A DNA stretch of 64,000 nt, taken from Thiosocius teredinicola. Lineage in GTDB: Bacteria; Pseudomonadota; Gammaproteobacteria; Chromatiales; Chromatiaceae. The stretch is taken from the NCBI RefSeq assembly GCF_002009425.1, contig NZ_CP019936.1, forward strand, positions 1,411,001-1,475,000. Direction: 5' to 3'. Below, one piece after another: positions 60,869 through 64,000 of the stretch (positions are counted from its first letter, which is position 1; each line of letters begins with the position of its first letter). The notes under the pieces were generated by a model, which worked only from the letters and a program-made list of their open reading frames with translations, ran no database searches and was not told the DNA's origin. The position numbers and the translations under genes were made by a program.

Positions 60869-61315
60869 GTCCCGATTGATTCCTGCGTCGTTATAAGTTT
60901 TCCGCGCGTGCACGGCAACCGGCGGATTTCATTGCGAATTTCTGCCTGGATACCGGTCGCTCACCCTGCTGTCAACCGACTCCCCCTAGTGACTAAACGG
61001 TATTCGGCAGTAGCGCGCATTTCTGAAGTTTTATGCCTACTTAGGGCTTGCCGTGGTCCCAAAACCTGAGCTGGGTATCACAATCGCGAGGCGCCGGCCT
61101 GGCGCGGGCAACGACGGCTGCAAAGCGCAGGGTTCGGCAACGCGATCTGCCGGGCGTCAACGGCGTTCGGCTGGCGAACGACCGGAACCTCGAGTATGGC
61201 TACGAGCAGGCAGGCGTGGGAATGTTATTCGTTTGTCCGGATTGTGTGGCAACGGTTGGTGGTGCGCAACCGCCGGGGGCCGCTCGGCGAGCGGCTGGGC
61301 CAGGCGCGAGCGGTC
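60869..61315. other. 447-bp intergenic region, no supported gene
   Basis: It lies between the FHA gene (minus, promoter expected here) and the 3' end of metR. Plus-strand open frames around 61048-61374 run into metR antisense and have no motif or ribosome site. No repeat or terminator was found. Confidence 0.4.
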
Positions 61316-62233
61316 CTAAACCGGTTCGATCTCCGCCAGCTCGGCAAACGCGCTGCGCTGCGCTGTCGCGATGAAATCTTCCAGATAGGTCTGCCCCTGG
61401 TCGGCCTTGCGCGATGCGGCGTAAAGGGTGGCGGCAAGCCCCCGTTTGCCGAGCCGGCGGGACGCCACCTGGCCGGCGGCCAGCGGCGCCGCCAACACCC
61501 AACCGGGCAGCACGGAGACCCCGCGGTTGCTCTTGACCAACTCGAGCATCATCAGCGCCAGCTCGGCGGTGCGTACCGCTGCGGGTTCCACGCCGGCCGG
61601 TGTCAGGAAGCGGCTGAAGACGTCGAGACGCTCGCGCTCCACGGGGTAGGTGATCAAGGTTTCACCCGCCAGGTCGGAGGGTTTGATGTATTTCCTGCCG
61701 GCCAGCCTGTGACTGGGCGACAAGGCAAGCAGGATGTCGAAGCGGAACAAGGGCTGAAAGCGCAATCTGGGGTCGGCGATCGGATCGGAGGTGATGACCA
61801 GATCGAGCTCGCCCTGCAACAGCGCGGGCAGGGCCTCGAAACTCTGGCTGGCGTTCAAGTCGAGCTCAACGTCCGGCCAGTCTCTGCGATACACGTCCAT
61901 CGCCGGCAACAGCCAGTCGAAACAACTGTGGCATTCGACCGTGATGTGCAAGCGTGCGTCCGCTCCGCTGGCGATGTGGCGTAGCGCACTCTCGGTACGA
62001 CGCACGGCCGGCAGTACCGTCTTGGCGAGTTCGAACAGTGCGGCACCGGCCGGCGTCAATCGCGGTGGACGCGTTTTGCGTTCGAACAACACTACGCCGA
62101 AATGCGACTCCAGGCCTTTGATCTGGTGCGATAGCGCCGACTGGGTCAGATGCAGTTGCTCTGCCGCCCGCGCCAGCGAACCGGAGCTCATCAGGGTCTC
62201 GAGGGTGAGCAGGTGCTTGGTTTCGAGAAACAT
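61316..62233 (-). CDS. metR: LysR-family transcriptional regulator MetR
   Basis: A 305-residue LysR-type regulator. The helix-turn-helix is SGSLARAAEQLHLTQSALSH. The effector domain contains ITVECHSCFDWLLPAM and QGELDLVITSDP, closely matching enteric MetR. MetR activates metE and other methionine genes with homocysteine as coeffector. The gene is divergent from metE over 98 bases. The start codon at 62233 is chosen because FLETKHLLTLETL matches the MetR N-terminus; a perfect MetR box abuts it. Confidence 0.94.
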   Translation of the reverse strand: MFLETKHLLTLETLMSSGSLARAAEQLHLTQSALSHQIKGLESHFGVVLFERKTRPPRLTPAGAALFELAKTVLPAVRRTESALRHIASGADARLHITVECHSCFDWLLPAMDVYRRDWPDVELDLNASQSFEALPALLQGELDLVITSDPIADPRLRFQPLFRFDILLALSPSHRLAGRKYIKPSDLAGETLITYPVERERLDVFSRFLTPAGVEPAAVRTAELALMMLELVKSNRGVSVLPGWVLAAPLAAGQVASRRLGKRGLAATLYAASRKADQGQTYLEDFIATAQRSAFAELAEIEPV

Positions 62234-62245
62234 GAAAAATATTCA
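62233..62245. promoter_or_regulatory. MetR binding box
   Basis: TGAA-AAATA-TTCA at 62233-62245 matches the TGAA-N5-TTCA consensus exactly. It touches the metR start codon and lies about 90 bases before metE. It could serve metE activation and metR autoregulation. Confidence 0.75.
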
Positions 62246-62256
62246 ACTACAAATGA

Positions 62257-62270
62257 AAAACGATCGTTTT
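62257..62270. promoter_or_regulatory. 14-bp perfect palindrome in the metR-metE region
   Basis: AAAACGATCGTTTT is a complete palindrome 11 bases from the MetR box. It may be a second regulator site or part of overlapping promoters; it does not match the MetR or MetJ consensus. Confidence 0.4.
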
Positions 62271-62331
62271 ACGTCAAGTTAACGCTATCCCATCATGCGC
62301 CGCTCGGCAACGATTCAGGGAACAGCAAACA

Positions 62332-64000
62332 ATGATTTCGGCACATAACCTGGGATTTCCGCGCATCGGTGGAGCACGCGAACTGAAATGGGCGCTGGAG
62401 CGCTATTGGCGTGGCGAGATTCCGTCCGCCGTGTTGCAGACGACGGCATCTGAGTTGCGCTCGCGGCATTGGCGACTGCAGGCCGACGCCGGGCTGGACA
62501 ATGTGCCGGTAGGCGACTTTTCCCTGTACGACCAGGTGCTCGACCATAGCCTGATGTTCGGCGTCGTTCCGTCACGCTTTGGCGCGGCAGGCGACATGCC
62601 GACGCTCGATACCTACTTCGCGATGGCCCGCGGCATGGCGGCTAAGCCCGATGTGGGTTTCGCCAGCGAGATGACCAAGTGGTTCGACACAAACTACCAC
62701 TACCTGGTGCCGGAATTCGAACCCGAGCTGCAATTCAACCTGCATGCAGATGCCTTGTTGCAGCAAGTCGGCGAGGCGCAGGCGATGGGCCTGAGCGCCA
62801 AACCGGTGGTCATTGGTCCGTTGACCTATCTGTGGCTGGGCAAGGTCAAACGCCAGGCCTGCGCAAAGCTCGATCTGCTGCCCGACCTGGTCCGCGTCTA
62901 TGCGCGTCTGTTCGCACAGCTCAAGCAGGCAGGCGTCGAGTGGGTGCAGGTCGATGAGCCCATACTCGCGCTGGACCTGTCCGCCGAGTGGCGCCAGGCA
63001 TTCGAGTCTGCCTATACGCAACTGGCGACACAACGGCCCAAGCTGTTGTTGACCACTTACTTCGGCGACCTGCGAGAACATCTGCGACTCGCCTGTCATC
63101 TGCCGGTCGACGGCCTGCACCTGGACTTGTGCCGGGCGCCGCAACAACTGCTGCCGGCGATGGACTGGTTGCCTTCGCACAAGGTCCTGTCGCTGGGCGT
63201 GGTCGACGGCCGCAACATCTGGCGCGGTGATCTGACCGGCCTGTTGGATACGCTCGATCCGGTTGCGCAGCAACTGGGCGACCGTTTGTGGCTGGCGCCA
63301 TCCTGTTCGTTGCTGCATGTGCCGATCGATTGCAGCGCGGAGCATACGATCGATTCGGCGATTCGCGGCGGCTTGGCGTTTGCAGTTCAAAAGCTCGAAG
63401 AGGTCGGCCTGCTGAAACGCGCGCTGGCCGAGGGGCATGCGGCCGTTGAGCATGAACTGCGTGCAGCCGAACACGCGATAGCGATGCGACTGGCACATCC
63501 CGCGCGGCTCCGTCCCGTGGTGCGCGAACGCGTGGCGGGTGTGAACGATGCGATGGCGCGGCGCAATACCGGTTACGCACAGCGGCGCCAGGTGCAACGC
63601 GCGCGCCTGCAATTGCCGCTGTTTCCGACGACGACGATCGGCTCGTTCCCGCAGACGGCGGAGATCCGGAGCGCTCGTCGCAACTACAAGCATGGCGAGT
63701 TGCCGCTGGCCGGCTATGAAGATGCGATGCGCCAACACATAGCCGACACCATACGTCGCCAGGAGGCGCTGCAACTCGATGTCCTCGTGCATGGCGAGGC
63801 TGAACGCACAGACATGGTCGAGTACTTCGGCGAGCAACTCGACGGTTTTGTTTTCACCCAGCAGGGATGGGTACAGTCGTATGGCTCACGTTGTGTGAAG
63901 CCGCCGATCATTCACGGCGACGTCGCGCGACCGCGGGCGATGACGGTCGAATGGGCGCGCTATGCGCAATCGCTGACCGACCGACCGGTGAAAGGCATGT
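62332..64000 (+). CDS. metE: cobalamin-independent methionine synthase, 5' part
   Basis: The first 556 codons, running off the right edge. The protein opens HNLGFPRIGGARELKWALE, followed by MARG and MTKWFDTNYHYLVPE, which are MetE hallmarks of the N-terminal folate-binding barrel. TTIGSFPQT and the following RRNYKHGELPLAGYE begin the C-terminal catalytic barrel. The zinc-binding residues (His-x-Cys, Glu, Cys) lie beyond the window. It methylates homocysteine using 5-methyl-tetrahydropteroyl-polyglutamate without vitamin B12. AGGGAAC precedes ATG 62332. Its control is probably by the divergent MetR. Confidence 0.95.
   Translation, partial: MISAHNLGFPRIGGARELKWALERYWRGEIPSAVLQTTASELRSRHWRLQADAGLDNVPVGDFSLYDQVLDHSLMFGVVPSRFGAAGDMPTLDTYFAMARGMAAKPDVGFASEMTKWFDTNYHYLVPEFEPELQFNLHADALLQQVGEAQAMGLSAKPVVIGPLTYLWLGKVKRQACAKLDLLPDLVRVYARLFAQLKQAGVEWVQVDEPILALDLSAEWRQAFESAYTQLATQRPKLLLTTYFGDLREHLRLACHLPVDGLHLDLCRAPQQLLPAMDWLPSHKVLSLGVVDGRNIWRGDLTGLLDTLDPVAQQLGDRLWLAPSCSLLHVPIDCSAEHTIDSAIRGGLAFAVQKLEEVGLLKRALAEGHAAVEHELRAAEHAIAMRLAHPARLRPVVRERVAGVNDAMARRNTGYAQRRQVQRARLQLPLFPTTTIGSFPQTAEIRSARRNYKHGELPLAGYEDAMRQHIADTIRRQEALQLDVLVHGEAERTDMVEYFGEQLDGFVFTQQGWVQSYGSRCVKPPIIHGDVARPRAMTVEWARYAQSLTDRPVKGM

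Noticed and set aside
61048-61374. 108-codon plus-strand open frame beside metR
   Set aside because: It runs into the antisense of metR and lacks a ribosome site and domain features.
1-64000. CRISPR array, insertion sequences, tRNA or rRNA genes
   Set aside because: No regularly spaced repeats, transposase motifs, terminal inverted repeats of IS type, or RNA gene signatures were noticed when reading the window; a dedicated search was not possible.

Overview
The window is high-GC, densely packed bacterial chromosome. It looks like a gammaproteobacterium that can oxidise methanol or other alcohols and has a redox-rich energy metabolism. The protein families (MetR/MetE pair, Rnf complex, pyruvate:ferredoxin oxidoreductase, XoxF methanol dehydrogenase, several c-type cytochromes, HWE kinase, c-di-GMP signalling) would fit a Chromatiales-like, sulfur-oxidiser or methylotroph relative. 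The genus cannot be fixed from this sequence alone. No rRNA, tRNA, CRISPR array, insertion sequence or prophage gene was seen.

Layout. (1) 1-2.8 kb: a lipid cassette with the end of a PlsC-like acyltransferase, a fatty acid desaturase, a dedicated acyl carrier protein and a FabF-like ketosynthase. (2) 3.0-10.4 kb: signalling genes, namely a giant CheB-CheR-PAS-HWE kinase fusion and a glycine-betaine-type binding protein translationally coupled to a GGDEF/EAL receptor. (3) 10.5-14.7 kb: a methyltransferase, then a taurine/nitrate-type ABC transporter with a DUF2380 protein. (4) 14.8-33.7 kb: a large quinoprotein island. It holds the zinc metallohydrolase and SoxYZ-like carrier of the quinoprotein relay system, an MxaD-like protein, two beta-propeller proteins, a PedA1/A2/B/C-type ABC system (the type implicated in lanthanide uptake), a rhodanese-like protein, XoxJ, a cytochrome c, XoxF with its lanthanide-type Asp-Tyr-Asp motif, a prolyl aminopeptidase, pqqABCDE (including the 24-codon pqqA) and another cytochrome c. 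(5) 34.1-39.2 kb: a YbhGFSR-like ABC-2 efflux system. (6) 39.5-50.9 kb: one operon in the order rnfB, a 1650-residue pyruvate:ferredoxin oxidoreductase, rnfC, D, G, E, A, a Cys-rich NqrM-like small protein and a ferredoxin-NADP reductase-like flavoprotein. (7) 51.2-53.9 kb: a di-haem peroxidase, Tat-exported metallophosphoesterase and cytochrome c cassette. (8) 54.2-60.9 kb: a chemoreceptor, a lipoprotein, and an FHA/Ser-Thr kinase/PP2C trio. (9) 61.3-64.0 kb: metR and the start of metE, divergent, with a perfect MetR box between them.

How the parts work together. Region 4 looks nearly self-sufficient for periplasmic, rare-earth-dependent alcohol oxidation: enzyme, cofactor synthesis, cytochrome acceptor, metal transport and several unnamed accessory proteins. 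Two intergenic hairpins (after pqqA and after xoxF) sit where product stoichiometry needs adjusting. Region 6 links pyruvate oxidation to ferredoxin and then to the Rnf membrane ion pump, and probably to NADP(H) through the last gene.

Most promising for new biology: the unnamed accessory proteins of the quinoprotein island; the PFOR-Rnf-FNR operon with its fused ferredoxin tail and putative Rnf metallocentre maturation protein; the peroxidase/phosphoesterase/cytochrome cassette; and the binding-protein/c-di-GMP pair.
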